43,230 bases of DNA from Akkermansia sp. (GCA_017398355.1 JAFQGD010000006.1:1-43230); one strand, 5' to 3'. Positions 16,125-26,165 are shown, counted from the stretch's first letter. The notes: generated by a model not told the origin, from the sequence alone. Numbers and translations: made by a program.

Positions 16125-19100
16125 GTGGCAAAACCGCTCACAGATATCGTAGCAAACTCTCCAGCATTTGCCGGGGAATTGGGGCGTTTGCAGGAGAGGA
16201 CCTTGGGTGCGCCGATCATCTTCCCACGCACCAGTCCGGCGGCGTTCGCCTTTGTTGCAGCCTTGGTGGCTGCCAAAAATCCGGGGAAAGGGCGCACTTG
16301 GATAGTGGCAGATGCCCTCCCCCGGCAAGAGCGAGTAGCCGCCGAGATAGGGCTGTGGACGGATGCCGCCTGTATCTTTGTGCCGGAGCGGGAGATTCAC
16401 ATCAATAATGGATTGAGCGACCCGGACCTCGCAGCAGAGCGTTTGGATGCGATACGGGAAATTTCCCAACCGGCAACTGCACCTCAGGTCGTAGTGGTAA
16501 CGGCTGCAGGGCTCAAGCAACCCATACCCGTTTTTAACCAAGCACAGGAAACAACAATCACGCTATCGACGGGCAAAGAATCCCCCCCCGAAGATTTGAT
16601 AAAAATCTTCCAACAACGAGGATTCGATAGAGTGGAACAAGTGACAGCCCGTGGACAATGGAGCTTGCGCGGTGGCATACTGGACGTATTCCCGCTCCAA
16701 ACGGCGTGGCCCCTGCGTGTCGAATTTTTTGGAGACGAGGTAGAGAGCATTCGTGCATTTGATATTGATTCCCAGCTCTCATTCAAAAAACTGTCCTATG
16801 CCGAGCTGGTCTTGGAAGAACCACCGGACGAAGCGTGTTTACAAGATCTCATCACAGAGCAAGACCGCGTTGTTTCCTTACCGGGCAGCGGGATTCCGGG
16901 GGATGTTCTCGTATTCGAAACACCACCGGAAGTGGCAGATGTATTGCCGGATTTGGATGCGCTTACAAGTAATGAACCTCTGGCCATATTCGGCGAACCC
17001 CTCGGAAGTTTCGAGAGCGGCGACTTTGTGATGCAGGAAGCGCGCCGCAATTTGGCACGCACCAGCTTGCTCAAATGGAGACAAGAAAAATGGCGTATTG
17101 TCATGTACTTCCCCCATGAGGGCGAAAAAAAGAGATTCGAGGAAATATGCGGCGATGATGCAGCTTGGCAATGTGTGCAAGCTAGAGACGGCGAATTACC
17201 TTTTGGCTTTACCATACCTGCTGCCAAACTCGCGGTTTTATCTGCAGCCGAATTATTCGGGCGCTACACCTCACCACGCACCCGCAGGAAAAACGATTTG
17301 GCAGATAGATTGCGCCGGGAAAGAGCCCAAGCCCCGCTGCGTGAAATTGCCCCCGGTGATTTGGTCATACACGCCGCGCATGGTTTAGGCAAATTTGTAG
17401 GCATTGTTCAAGATGCCAAAACGGGAGAGGAAGAACTGCATATAGAATATGCTGGAGGGGTCTTGCTGCGCATTCCTCTGCGCCAAGGCCACTTGGTGTC
17501 CAAATACATAGGTTTGGGCGCACGCACCCCGGAGCTGAGCAAACTGGGAGATGCCCGGTGGCGCCGCGCCTGCCAGGCCGCAGAAAAAGCAGTTGCGGAC
17601 TACGCCGCGCAATTGCTGGAGGTGCAGGCAGAGCGCGAGAGCAACTCCGGATATGCCCACCCGGCAGATTCTTCTTGGATGTGGCAATTTGAATCCAGCT
17701 TCCCTTACCGCGAAACGCCCGACCAGCTCCGCGCCATCAACCAAACCAAAGCGGATATGGAAGCCCCCCGCCCAATGGACAGGCTCATCTGTGGCGATGT
17801 TGGCTTTGGCAAAACAGAGGTCGCTATCCGCGCGGCGTTCAAATGCGTCACCGGTGGGCGGCAAGCGGCCATTTTAGCCCCCACCACCGTATTGGCTGAT
17901 CAGCACTGGCGTACCTTCCGCACCCGCATGAGTGAGTACCCCATCCGCATCGAGCTCCTCAGCCGATTCACCCCCCCAAAAAAAGCGGCGGAAATCATTG
18001 CCGGGTTGGAAAGTGGCGAGGTGGATATCGTCGTTGGTACCCACCGCATCATTTCCAAAGACATACACTTTAAAAATCTGGGGCTGGCCGTCATTGATGA
18101 AGAACAACGATTTGGCGTGCGCCACAAGGAGCAATTCAAACGTATGTTCCGTATGGTGGATATGCTCACCCTCTCTGCCACCCCCATTCCGCGCACTCTT
18201 TATGTAGCTCTCATGGGCGCCAGGGATATGAGCACCATTGATACGGCCCCGCTCAACCGCCTGCCGGTGCAAACCGCCGTCTGCCCGTACAATGAAGAAC
18301 TCATTGCCAAGGCTATTGAGCGCGAACTAGCGCGCAATGGCCAAGTCTTTTTCCTGCACAACAGAGTCCAAAGTATCCGCGAAAAAGAAGCTGAGCTGCG
18401 CCGCCTTGTACCCAAAGCACGCATCGTGGTGGGCCACGGCCAGATGGATAAAAGCGAGTTGGAGTGCATCATGCGTGACTTCGTAGCCGGCAAGGCAGAT
18501 GTTTTGCTCTCCACCACCATTATTGAAAGTGGCATTGACATCCCCAACGCCAACACCATTATCATTGACCGAGCAGACCGCTTCGGGCTGGCAGATTTGT
18601 ACCAGCTGCGCGGGCGAGTCGGGCGCGGCGGACACCGAGCCTACGCCTATCTCCTACTCCCCCCGGATGCCCTTTGTACCGGAGATGCCCGCAAGCGCGT
18701 ATCCGCTATCAAGCAATACACGGAACTGGGCAGCGGATTCAAAATTGCTATGCGCGATTTAGAAATACGCGGAGCAGGTAATTTATTGGGAACCCAGCAA
18801 AGCGGGCATATTGCCGCTATCGGATTTGAGCTCTATTGCCAGCTACTGCGCCAATCCATCGAGCGTTTACAGGGAAAAGTTCCGACCATCCGCGCAGATG
18901 CCTCTGTCAAGGCGGATTTCCTCTGCGTCAGCGAATCTGCCATGGCCACGCGCACACCTTCCGGCGAATTGCTCGGCGCCTATCTGCCTGCTGCCTACGT
19001 AGAATCCACCCGCACCCGTATGTCTTGTTATACCCAGTTGGCAAAATGCTGCACCCATGCAGATGCAGACGAGCTGGCAAACCAGTGGAAAGACCGCTTT

Positions 19101-19316
19101 GGCCCCCTGCCCCCGGAAGCGCAGCACCTTCTGCTCATGCACAAAATTAAAATAGCCGCCTCCAACCGCAACATATCTCAAGTGGAAATAAGTGGGCAAA
19201 AACTCATGCTTACACGCAACAACGATTACATTCTGCTGGAACGCCGCTTCCCTCGTTTGCGCAAATTACACGCAGCCGATAAATTGCAAGAAGCCTTGCA
19301 ATTCCTCATCGGATAA
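16125..19316 (+). CDS. mfd: Transcription-repair coupling factor Mfd
   Basis: 1063 residues, slightly shorter than E. coli (1148). Order: a degenerate UvrB-homology region (about 1-330), the RNA-polymerase-interacting CarD-like domain (about 400-470, starting EIAPGDLVIHAAHGLGKFVG), then RecG-type translocase lobes with Walker A ICGDVGFGKTEVAIRAAF near 551-568, DEEQ in VIDEEQRFGVRHKEQF near 655, LSATPIPRTL, and GRVGRGG in lobe 2. The C-terminal TRCF domain ends at 1063. It removes stalled RNA polymerase and recruits UvrA. The start is a GTG 29 bases after the deaminase gene, and both probably share the promoter at 15611. Confidence 0.97.
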   Translation: MAKPLTDIVANSPAFAGELGRLQERTLGAPIIFPRTSPAAFAFVAALVAAKNPGKGRTWIVADALPRQERVAAEIGLWTDAACIFVPEREIHINNGLSDPDLAAERLDAIREISQPATAPQVVVVTAAGLKQPIPVFNQAQETTITLSTGKESPPEDLIKIFQQRGFDRVEQVTARGQWSLRGGILDVFPLQTAWPLRVEFFGDEVESIRAFDIDSQLSFKKLSYAELVLEEPPDEACLQDLITEQDRVVSLPGSGIPGDVLVFETPPEVADVLPDLDALTSNEPLAIFGEPLGSFESGDFVMQEARRNLARTSLLKWRQEKWRIVMYFPHEGEKKRFEEICGDDAAWQCVQARDGELPFGFTIPAAKLAVLSAAELFGRYTSPRTRRKNDLADRLRRERAQAPLREIAPGDLVIHAAHGLGKFVGIVQDAKTGEEELHIEYAGGVLLRIPLRQGHLVSKYIGLGARTPELSKLGDARWRRACQAAEKAVADYAAQLLEVQAERESNSGYAHPADSSWMWQFESSFPYRETPDQLRAINQTKADMEAPRPMDRLICGDVGFGKTEVAIRAAFKCVTGGRQAAILAPTTVLADQHWRTFRTRMSEYPIRIELLSRFTPPKKAAEIIAGLESGEVDIVVGTHRIISKDIHFKNLGLAVIDEEQRFGVRHKEQFKRMFRMVDMLTLSATPIPRTLYVALMGARDMSTIDTAPLNRLPVQTAVCPYNEELIAKAIERELARNGQVFFLHNRVQSIREKEAELRRLVPKARIVVGHGQMDKSELECIMRDFVAGKADVLLSTTIIESGIDIPNANTIIIDRADRFGLADLYQLRGRVGRGGHRAYAYLLLPPDALCTGDARKRVSAIKQYTELGSGFKIAMRDLEIRGAGNLLGTQQSGHIAAIGFELYCQLLRQSIERLQGKVPTIRADASVKADFLCVSESAMATRTPSGELLGAYLPAAYVESTRTRMSCYTQLAKCCTHADADELANQWKDRFGPLPPEAQHLLLMHKIKIAASNRNISQVEISGQKLMLTRNNDYILLERRFPRLRKLHAADKLQEALQFLIG

Positions 19317-19362
19317 GCTAGGCCACCTCATCGGCAAGAAGAAGCGTCTAGTTGTGATTATG

Positions 19363-20137
19363 CTACGCGAAATTTTGGGGGTGTATTTTCATAGGCTTAA
19401 GATTGGAAGAGTCGTCAGTCAGCTTATCGTAAATTGCTACCGGAATTTCATTTTTTGATTCGGCACAATAATCATTTGGATGATTGCCACACTTTGGTTT
19501 GTTTTTAGCCACCTTTTTTGCGGATTTCATGGCTTGCATTCCCCAAGGGATTAGTGAAATCACCGACACAAATACTATCGCAACCATATCTCCTGGACCG
19601 AATTCTTTGTTTCCATAATGGTTTTCTTGGATTTGCTCTGTAATAGCACCACCTATAGGCGCGCCGGCCAAAGGCGTAAACCAAGCAGACAGCACACCTC
19701 CAACGGCACCCGAAAGCCCTTTTCCGAGGAATGCAAGTATGAGAGCATCTGCAGAAACAGGCTCTTTCCCCAGAACGTCAATGACATGAATCGGGGCATT
19801 ATTTGAATATGCTTAGAGTTTTTTGCGTGTATTGGTCAAAGCCCAGGGAAGCGGTGGTCTGATTGCCGTTGATGTATAGCATCTCGGTAATCAAATCGCG
19901 TTTGGCTTCGTAGGTCTGCATCAGCGTTACCCCATTGGGATGCGTCAGGCTGTGCAGCAAACTGGAGCCGGGGAGATAGTCGTAGCGGAACAACTTTTCC
20001 TCTCCCTCGTGTACGAACCCGGCAGAATGAGAGAGCGGCGGCCCCTCGGCATTGTATCGGGTCTAAGCGGCGCAGGAGAAGATGCCCGCGTATTTCACCA
20101 CTCTCATCTTGTCGCTTTGAATCTCGCAGATCACATA
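19363..20137 (-). pseudogene. Decayed C-terminal end of an RHS/YD-repeat protein
   Basis: Reading the minus strand directly after the lpxK stop, one frame gives YVICEIQSDKMRVV..., a TAG stop, then TRYNAEG...LFRYDYLPGSSLLHSLTHPNGVTLMQTYEAKRD, which is YD-repeat sequence, ending at a stop at about 19799. A second frame then resumes with AYSNNAPIHVIDVLG, the typical end of an RHS core, followed by a roughly 130-residue tail with two hydrophobic segments and CGNHPNDYC. Part of the core between the two pieces is missing. RHS proteins deliver variable C-terminal toxins. I see a stop, a frame change and a deletion, so this is a remnant. The final 110 residues (19363-19695) remain open. Confidence 0.72.
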
Positions 20138-21334
20138 TCAAAGGACATCACTCCACTGGGGTGAAGGTTTAGGCTCTGCAATGTTGCAAATACGGTCAAT
20201 CATGCGGTCCCAGTTTTCCTGCCCTTGCTCAATTTCTATTTGAATGCGCAAGAAGTAAATGGGAACATCCATCTCGCCGGGCCGCAAGAAACGCACGGCA
20301 TCTTTCTCCGTGGTCACAATTAAATCAACAGCACGGTCGGCACAGCGCTCCACAAAGGCATCCAACTCCGCCTGGTCGAACCAGTAATGATCCGGATAAC
20401 TGCGCCGGATCTCAACATTCGCCCCTTGTGCCTCCACCAAGTTTTCGAAACTCTCCGGGCGGGCAATCCCACTCAGACACGCCACATACTTATCTTTCAG
20501 ATATTCCAGCGGGCGGCGCTCCCCGGTAAAGATATTTTCCAAATACACAGGGGCATGATTCGTCACAATAATATCTGCCACTTTGTTGTATCGGCGGATG
20601 GTGGAAATAAGCTCGCCCTGAGGGCGCCCCCCGCTCTTGGTGAGGATAATGTAGCTGGCTCGAGCAAGACTGGTACGAGGTTCTCGCATCGTACCGCGAG
20701 GCAACAAGGCCCCGGTTCCAAAGGGGAAGCCACAATCAACCAGCACAATATCAATCTCATGCCGAAGTTTGAGATACTGCATCCCATCATCCAAGATAAG
20801 AGTATTACTACCCAGCTGCTCAATGGCAAAAATGCCGGATTTCACGCGGTCTTTATCCACCAAGACCGCCACCCCATCCAAATTGCGAGCCAGCATGAAC
20901 GGCTCATCACCTGCGTAAAGGGGGCTCAGATAACGAGTGACACCATCGCTGGCTATTTTGGGCAGACGCTTCACTTTCTCCCCCTGCGCATCGAGCCACA
21001 CCTGAGGCTCATCCAAATCCATACTCTTGTAACCACGCGTCAGAATGGCACACTTGCGCCCCCGCTCTGCCAGCGTACGAGAAAGAAGCTCTACCACAGG
21101 CGTTTTACCGGTACCACCGGCGGTAATATTGCCCACACTCACCACGAATGTCCCCAAGTAATGAACAGTCTTGATTCGGCGCCGAAACAAAAATAAACGA
21201 GTTTTTATCAGGGCATAAAAGCCAAATGATGCCACCCGCAATGCGCAACGCATCATCCACGCACGGAATCCCCGAGCTCTACCAAAAACAACTTCGGTGC
21301 CCCATTCGGCAAATTCATCCATGCGGGATTTCAT
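20138..21334 (-). CDS. lpxK: Tetraacyldisaccharide 4'-kinase LpxK
   Basis: 398 residues from the ATG at 21334 (MKSRMDEF), chosen because a perfect -35 and a good -10 end six bases upstream. ATG codons at 21355 and 21322 are alternatives. After an N-terminal membrane-associated helix comes the P-loop VSVGNITAGGTGKTP, then RGYKS, DEPFMLAR, LDDGMQY and ILLP-type LLPRGTMREP, and in the second half SGIARPESFE, YPDHYWF and TTEKDAVR, all LpxK hallmarks. It phosphorylates the 4' position of the lipid A disaccharide at the inner membrane. Lipid A synthesis therefore takes place in this organism. The adjoining EptA-like gene may modify the same molecule. Confidence 0.95.
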   Translation of the reverse strand: MKSRMDEFAEWGTEVVFGRARGFRAWMMRCALRVASFGFYALIKTRLFLFRRRIKTVHYLGTFVVSVGNITAGGTGKTPVVELLSRTLAERGRKCAILTRGYKSMDLDEPQVWLDAQGEKVKRLPKIASDGVTRYLSPLYAGDEPFMLARNLDGVAVLVDKDRVKSGIFAIEQLGSNTLILDDGMQYLKLRHEIDIVLVDCGFPFGTGALLPRGTMREPRTSLARASYIILTKSGGRPQGELISTIRRYNKVADIIVTNHAPVYLENIFTGERRPLEYLKDKYVACLSGIARPESFENLVEAQGANVEIRRSYPDHYWFDQAELDAFVERCADRAVDLIVTTEKDAVRFLRPGEMDVPIYFLRIQIEIEQGQENWDRMIDRICNIAEPKPSPQWSDVL

Positions 21335-21340
21335 GTGGCT

Positions 21341-21369
21341 ATGGTAACAAAGCACCGGTTAAATGTCAA
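21341..21369 (-). promoter_or_regulatory. Promoter of lpxK
   Basis: Minus strand: perfect TTGACA (21364-21369), exactly 17 bases, TACCAT (21341-21346), ending six bases before the ATG at 21334. Transcription is predicted to start on the A of the start codon. Confidence 0.7.
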
Positions 21370-21426
21370 TCAAATGAACTGCTACGGCAGGAAGAAAGAG
21401 TGCATTCGGTCCAAATCTTCAGCAGA

Positions 21427-22962
21427 TCAGTTAGAACCAACTTGCTGTACTTTCGTCATATCTTGCGATTGGATTTGAACTTGAGAAGCTAACCCGGCCA
21501 TGGAAATGATTGTGTGATATATATAATCGTGCGATGAAAACAAAGTGGCATTGTTTTTCAAATTATTCACAATACCCGGGTGCTCTGTTGCGTACTTGCT
21601 TGAATACCATATAAGAGAACAAACATGCGTTTGTTCTTTGGCAGACAACGGACCGGCATGCCCATATCTGCCCCCCTCTCCAAATGACTCCCCGTGATCC
21701 GATGAAAATAACATGATGGCACTCTTACCTTTAAGCGCACGAATAATAGCCCCCAACCTTGCATCGACATCAATCAAGCAGTTATCATATTTATCTACCT
21801 GTTTGGACGAACCAAAGACATCATTTTCTGCAATGTAGGGTCTGTGTCCGGCTCCATCTTCAATCAATAGGAAAATGGGGGATGAACCTTTATTATTAAC
21901 GATAGAAGATACAGCTTCCTCGTATTCAAGAGGCGAAGCCGGTCTAGAATGCAAATTAATTTGATTATTCAACAGAGGTGCTATTTGTGCAGATAAATAC
22001 CATTTACCACCTGTATTGGCCCCCACCAGAAGATGATTAGCATAATTGTGTTTCTTTAAAATATTCAGGAATGAATTGTGTGTAGTTTTTCCTGTTTCGG
22101 GAGAAGAAAGCGACAATATGGAATAGATAGATCCTACTGTATGAGTTGATTTGGAATGAACAAATGGTAAGTTGATAATATTCTCCATTTTTGAAAGTAT
22201 GGGCATCGTATTTCGATGATAACCGTTCAAAATACTATGATCCGCTCTGTATGCTTCTCTTATATACAATACAACTACATCAGGAAGAGTCTTTACGACA
22301 ACCTCAGATTCATACGTGGCAACATCCTTTAGCACTGGAGGATTCAAATACTGGAACAAACAAATCACAAAATTCTGAGCCTCAGCAAAAGGTCGCATAT
22401 TGCCAAATGTTGTTACAGTACTTTCATGTTCATGAGCATGATAGCAATCCTTGTAATATAAAAAAATGTAAGGAGCGGTGGCTGTGGCAATCAACGCGAA
22501 CAAAGATAAACATACAACAATAGCTTTCTGTTTTGCTGTCTTATAAAAAGCAAGTTTTGGCATCCACCATGCGACACCAAACGATACAACAAAAGCCAAA
22601 GCAGCTAATAAGACGGTGCGCAGATCTGTGTATGAAACCACCTCATCCCAACAGGCATTGTACATAGCTATAGACAATTCTCCCGCGTACGTTCCATACA
22701 TAACTCTCGCAGCAACACATACGCAAGACAACAACAAAAACACAGGAATAATGATGAAACTAATAACACGATGGCAACTAGCCAATGTTATCATAGCAAG
22801 CATAAAAACAAAAGACAACAAAAAGGCGGCCACGCTTGTCACCCCAGCGGAATACCAACCAAAGAACATGCTCGGAAAAATACTGGAAGAACTTAGTGCA
22901 TATGTAAAAACAAATGACAAGAGAACGATTAATCCACATTTCATTATTCTTTGAGAGCTCAT
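21427..22962 (-). CDS. EptA-like phosphoethanolamine transferase (sulfatase fold)
   Basis: 511 residues from the ATG at 22962 (preceded by GTAAGAAA). Five membrane helices occupy about residues 8-190, then comes a periplasmic alkaline-phosphatase-like domain. Metal-site residues are recognisable: the Glu of IREAYRADHSILNGY (GES is RE here), and SSDHGESFGEGGRYGHAGP with the Asp-His pair and the later His. The STHTVGSIYSIL segment aligns with the GTaTavS nucleophile loop of EptA, so a Thr nucleophile is plausible. It should add phosphoethanolamine to lipid A or glycan at the outer face of the inner membrane. Base composition is clearly more A+T-rich than neighbours, suggesting acquisition. Substrate unknown. 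Confidence 0.78.
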   Translation of the reverse strand: MSSQRIMKCGLIVLLSFVFTYALSSSSIFPSMFFGWYSAGVTSVAAFLLSFVFMLAMITLASCHRVISFIIIPVFLLLSCVCVAARVMYGTYAGELSIAMYNACWDEVVSYTDLRTVLLAALAFVVSFGVAWWMPKLAFYKTAKQKAIVVCLSLFALIATATAPYIFLYYKDCYHAHEHESTVTTFGNMRPFAEAQNFVICLFQYLNPPVLKDVATYESEVVVKTLPDVVVLYIREAYRADHSILNGYHRNTMPILSKMENIINLPFVHSKSTHTVGSIYSILSLSSPETGKTTHNSFLNILKKHNYANHLLVGANTGGKWYLSAQIAPLLNNQINLHSRPASPLEYEEAVSSIVNNKGSSPIFLLIEDGAGHRPYIAENDVFGSSKQVDKYDNCLIDVDARLGAIIRALKGKSAIMLFSSDHGESFGEGGRYGHAGPLSAKEQTHVCSLIWYSSKYATEHPGIVNNLKNNATLFSSHDYIYHTIISMAGLASQVQIQSQDMTKVQQVGSN

Positions 22963-23154
22963 TTTCTTACGTCTGTATGCAAATGTCACAAAATTCCCCT
23001 ATCTAAGAAACCCCGCACGCACATGATAACAAAACAGCAAAGAAACGTCAACTAATTTCCCATCCCTCTGAGCAAAAGGCTCTACTGAGCACTTTGATAA
23101 GGATCAATAAAATACAACTTGAAACGGGGAGAGAAAAATGCTACAAAAACAATA

Positions 23155-23667
23155 ATGATTGCATTCCTCCTAGTAGTGTTTGTAATACTTCTTTTTGTAC
23201 TGCGCGAAAGGAGGGGCTATATCACGGTCAAGGGGAAGCAGCCGGATGAGCAAACGCACAAACCGCAAGCAATACAAAATTCCGGAATACATTTGACGGT
23301 GTGGATTTGCTGTGCAATGCTGGGAGGGCTCTCTATCATTCTCGCAACCACTCATGCGGAAGTCTGGTACAGGGAGGCACCCACCCAATCCAATATGTGG
23401 TTGGGTATCTCGTTCTATGCAAGTGGTATCCTTTGCGTATGGTGCAGCATCCTGAGCGAACGCAAACTCTTGGAGCGCCGCATCCTCTTGCCCGCAGTCT
23501 TATCCTCCCTACTGATTTGCACCTACTCTGCATGCACTTTGTTCGGCAACACGCTCATTGACACGCCATCATGCCGAGAAGATTCCACCACCGGATTATA
23601 TTGCATCATAGCCGGTTTTATCACCTTTCTGATTTGGTTTATACTGGGTTCATTCAAAAGAAAATAA
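23155..23667 (+). CDS. Small hypothetical membrane protein
   Basis: About 170 residues if the ATG at 23155 is used; a TTG at 23119 would give 182. One N-terminal hydrophobic helix (MIAFLLVVFVILLFVL), a charged stretch, then three further helices (about 45-64, 82-104 and 110-125) and a last one before a basic end (KRK). Nothing matches a family I know. A GGGGAGAG at 23126-23133 precedes an out-of-frame ATG (23138) that would make a five-residue peptide. It lies between the EptA-like gene and gltX, has no clear promoter and shares the rather low G+C of this stretch at its start. Confidence 0.5.
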   Translation: MIAFLLVVFVILLFVLRERRGYITVKGKQPDEQTHKPQAIQNSGIHLTVWICCAMLGGLSIILATTHAEVWYREAPTQSNMWLGISFYASGILCVWCSILSERKLLERRILLPAVLSSLLICTYSACTLFGNTLIDTPSCREDSTTGLYCIIAGFITFLIWFILGSFKRK

Positions 23668-23755
23668 GCCGCATTTGCCCCCAATTTACTTCTTGCAAAA
23701 AGCATTTCGCCGTGGTAATGGCGCCATCATATAGAATTCAAATGACTGATTAAGC

Positions 23756-23784
23756 TTGAAAAAAGCGGGGTTTGGGTGTATAAG
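23756..23784 (+). promoter_or_regulatory. Promoter of gltX
   Basis: TTGAAA (23756-23761), a 17-base spacer and TATAAG (23779-23784), ending six bases before the ATG at 23791. This makes an earlier GTG at 23776, which would lie inside the promoter, an unlikely start. Confidence 0.65.
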
Positions 23785-23790
23785 GCGCGC

Positions 23791-25146
23791 ATGTCTACGA
23801 CTGTACGCACCCGATTTGCCCCTTCACCGACCGGATACCTGCACATAGGCGGCGCCCGCACGGCGTTGTTCAATTATTTATTTACACGCAAGATGGGAGG
23901 CACTTTTGTACTCCGCATTGAAGACACAGACCAAGAACGCCACGTGGAAGATGCCATGAAAGCCATTTTCACAGGCATGAGCTGGTTGGGATTGGATTGG
24001 GATGAAGGCGAAGGCAAGGGTGGCGCATACGAGCCGTATTTCCAAAGCCAGCGCAAGGACATCTACGACCGCTATTTCCAAAAATTGGTAGAGATGGGGC
24101 GCGTGTACGAATGCCCTGCCCCCAATAAGCGAGACAAAAACGGCGATGAAATTCCCGGCACAAGCGAAGGCACGGTATGGCGTTTTCGCTTCAAACGCGA
24201 GGGCGTGATGACACTGCACGATTTGGTGTGCGGTGACATTTCTGTGGATTACAACAACGTGGACAACACCCCCGACATGGTGGTCAAACGCACGGATGGC
24301 TCCTACATCTTCCACTTGGTAAATGTGGTAGATGATATTGAGATGAAAATCACCCATGTCATCCGCGGAGAAGACCACATCATGAACACCTTCAAACACC
24401 TGCAGCTCTTTGATGCATTCGGCGTAGAGCCCCCGGTGTACGCCCACATCCCCCTCATCCAAAACCCGGATGGCTCCAAAATGAGCAAGCGAGACGTGGG
24501 GGCTCAGCTGGGTAACTACCCAGAAGAGGGCTTCCTGCCGGATGCCGTGGTCAACTTCATAGCGCTTCTGGGCTGGAGCCCCAAGAGCGATGATGAAATC
24601 TTTACCAAGGAGGAACTCATCAACCTCTTCTCTTTGGAAAATGTGAACCGAGCTGCGGCCAAGTTCGACATCACCAAGTGCAAATGGATGAACCAGCAGC
24701 ACATCATGCGCCTTGCACCGGAGAAGTTCGTGGAGCTTTCCATACCCTTCTGCACAGCTGCCGGATTGCAGGATACCGCCCAGCTGCGGGAGGTGCTCCC
24801 CTCCGTGCAAACGAAAGTACAGCTGCTGAGAGAAGTCCCCGCGTGGGTAAAATGGGTTCAGGTGCTGGAGTACGAAGAAGAATCCATGGCGAAGTTGCAA
24901 GAGAACGCCCGCGAGATGCTCAATCTTTTTGTGGAGGGAGCCAAGGGAATCGATGAATGGAGTGGCGAAGCTGCTTTCCAAATTGTAAAACCGCTGACAA
25001 AGGCCAACGGCGTAAAGGTGGGGGCGATGATGTTCCCCCTGCGCATGGCGCTGACCGGTTGCCACGCAGGCCCGGGAATCGATGTAATCATGCAAACGCT
25101 GGGGCGAGATGAAGTTCTGCGCCGTATTGCCATTTTTCCCTGCTAA
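23791..25146 (+). CDS. gltX: Glutamate-tRNA ligase
   Basis: 451 residues of class I aminoacyl-tRNA synthetase. The HIGH motif is LHIGGARTALFNYLF at residues 17-31 (PSPTGYLHIGG), and KMSKS is GSKMSKRD near residue 230; IRGEDHIMNTFKH and RIEDTD are GluRS hallmarks. The C-terminal helical domain recognises the anticodon. It charges tRNA-Glu. The cysteines of the E. coli zinc site are absent. Start chosen at 23791 from the promoter spacing. It heads an operon with queA, which begins 14 bases downstream, a sensible pairing because both act on tRNA. Confidence 0.97.
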   Translation: MSTTVRTRFAPSPTGYLHIGGARTALFNYLFTRKMGGTFVLRIEDTDQERHVEDAMKAIFTGMSWLGLDWDEGEGKGGAYEPYFQSQRKDIYDRYFQKLVEMGRVYECPAPNKRDKNGDEIPGTSEGTVWRFRFKREGVMTLHDLVCGDISVDYNNVDNTPDMVVKRTDGSYIFHLVNVVDDIEMKITHVIRGEDHIMNTFKHLQLFDAFGVEPPVYAHIPLIQNPDGSKMSKRDVGAQLGNYPEEGFLPDAVVNFIALLGWSPKSDDEIFTKEELINLFSLENVNRAAAKFDITKCKWMNQQHIMRLAPEKFVELSIPFCTAAGLQDTAQLREVLPSVQTKVQLLREVPAWVKWVQVLEYEEESMAKLQENAREMLNLFVEGAKGIDEWSGEAAFQIVKPLTKANGVKVGAMMFPLRMALTGCHAGPGIDVIMQTLGRDEVLRRIAIFPC

Positions 25147-25160
25147 AACCGCCCACACCC

Positions 25161-26138
25161 GTGCGAACAGCCGACTTTGACTACCACTTACCTGAAGAGT
25201 TGATTGCGGATAGGCCCCTGCCCAACCGCTCGGCTTCGCGTATGCTGGTGGTACACCGTGATACCGGACTCATAGAGCACAAGCATTTCAGCGACATCAT
25301 CGACTACATACAACCCGGAGATCATCTGGTTCTCAACAACACAAAGGTGATACCGGCTCGCTATTTCAGCAACGATGGTAGTATTGAAATCGTACGCGCC
25401 GGCCTAGCTCAAGAATTGGTGTGGAAATGCCTTGTGCGCCCCGGCAAAAAAATGAAAGTGGGACGCTCTGTTCAAATAGGAGATGCAACCGGCACGGTAG
25501 AATCCATTGATGACGAGGGCTACCGCTACATCCGCTGGGATAAGTTCGTGGATGAGGAAACCTATGGTAGACTGGCTCTCCCTCACTATATGAACCGCGA
25601 AAGCGAACCCGCCGACAAAGAGCGCTACCAAACGGTTTATGCCCGGCATGAGGGAGCCATTGCCGCACCGACGGCAGGCCTGCACTTCACCCCGGAAATC
25701 TTGGCAAAGTTGCCACACAGCTTTGTTACGCTGCATGTTGGCGTAGGCACTTTCCGCCCCGTCAAGGCCGAGTATGTGGCAGACCACCACATGCACCGTG
25801 AAAGCTTTGTCATGCCGGAGGAAACCAGCAAAGCCATAGAAACTGCGCAGAGAGTCATTGCAGTCGGCACCACCAGTGTGCGGGTGCTGGAAACACTTGC
25901 CACACGCCATGGCCGCCCCCTGCCGCCCGGCCCGGGAGAAACGGATATCTTCATCTATCCCGGCTATAAGTACAAAGTAGCTGATGCTCTACTCACCAAT
26001 TTCCATCTACCACAGAGCACCCTCATCATGCTGGTGTGCGCCTTTGCCGGCAAGGAACTGGTGATGGAGGCATACCGCCAAGCTGTTGAGCAACGCTACA
26101 GATTCTTCTCGTACGGAGACTGCATGCTCATTCTCTAG
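25161..26138 (+). CDS. queA: tRNA ribosyltransferase-isomerase QueA
   Basis: 325 residues beginning at GTG. Hallmarks: TADFDYHLPEELIADRPLPN, LVLNNTKVIPAR, then EGAIAAPTAGLHFT, LHVGVGTFRPVK and NFHLPQSTLIMLVCAFAG, all QueA-specific. It transfers the ribose of S-adenosylmethionine to preQ1 on tRNA to make epoxyqueuosine. Other queuosine genes are not in the window. It follows gltX by 14 bases and is closed by a strong terminator, so gltX-queA form a unit. Confidence 0.96.
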   Translation: MRTADFDYHLPEELIADRPLPNRSASRMLVVHRDTGLIEHKHFSDIIDYIQPGDHLVLNNTKVIPARYFSNDGSIEIVRAGLAQELVWKCLVRPGKKMKVGRSVQIGDATGTVESIDDEGYRYIRWDKFVDEETYGRLALPHYMNRESEPADKERYQTVYARHEGAIAAPTAGLHFTPEILAKLPHSFVTLHVGVGTFRPVKAEYVADHHMHRESFVMPEETSKAIETAQRVIAVGTTSVRVLETLATRHGRPLPPGPGETDIFIYPGYKYKVADALLTNFHLPQSTLIMLVCAFAGKELVMEAYRQAVEQRYRFFSYGDCMLIL

Positions 26139-26165
26139 TACCTCCTCACCCAGCGAAACATTTTT

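Noticed and set aside
23138..23157. Five-residue open frame with Shine-Dalgarno before the small membrane protein
   Set aside because: It stops after MLQKQ; a leader peptide is possible but nothing supports it.
23878..25158. 426-codon frame antisense to gltX
   Set aside because: Shadow frame created by the codon pattern of gltX, which is certain.
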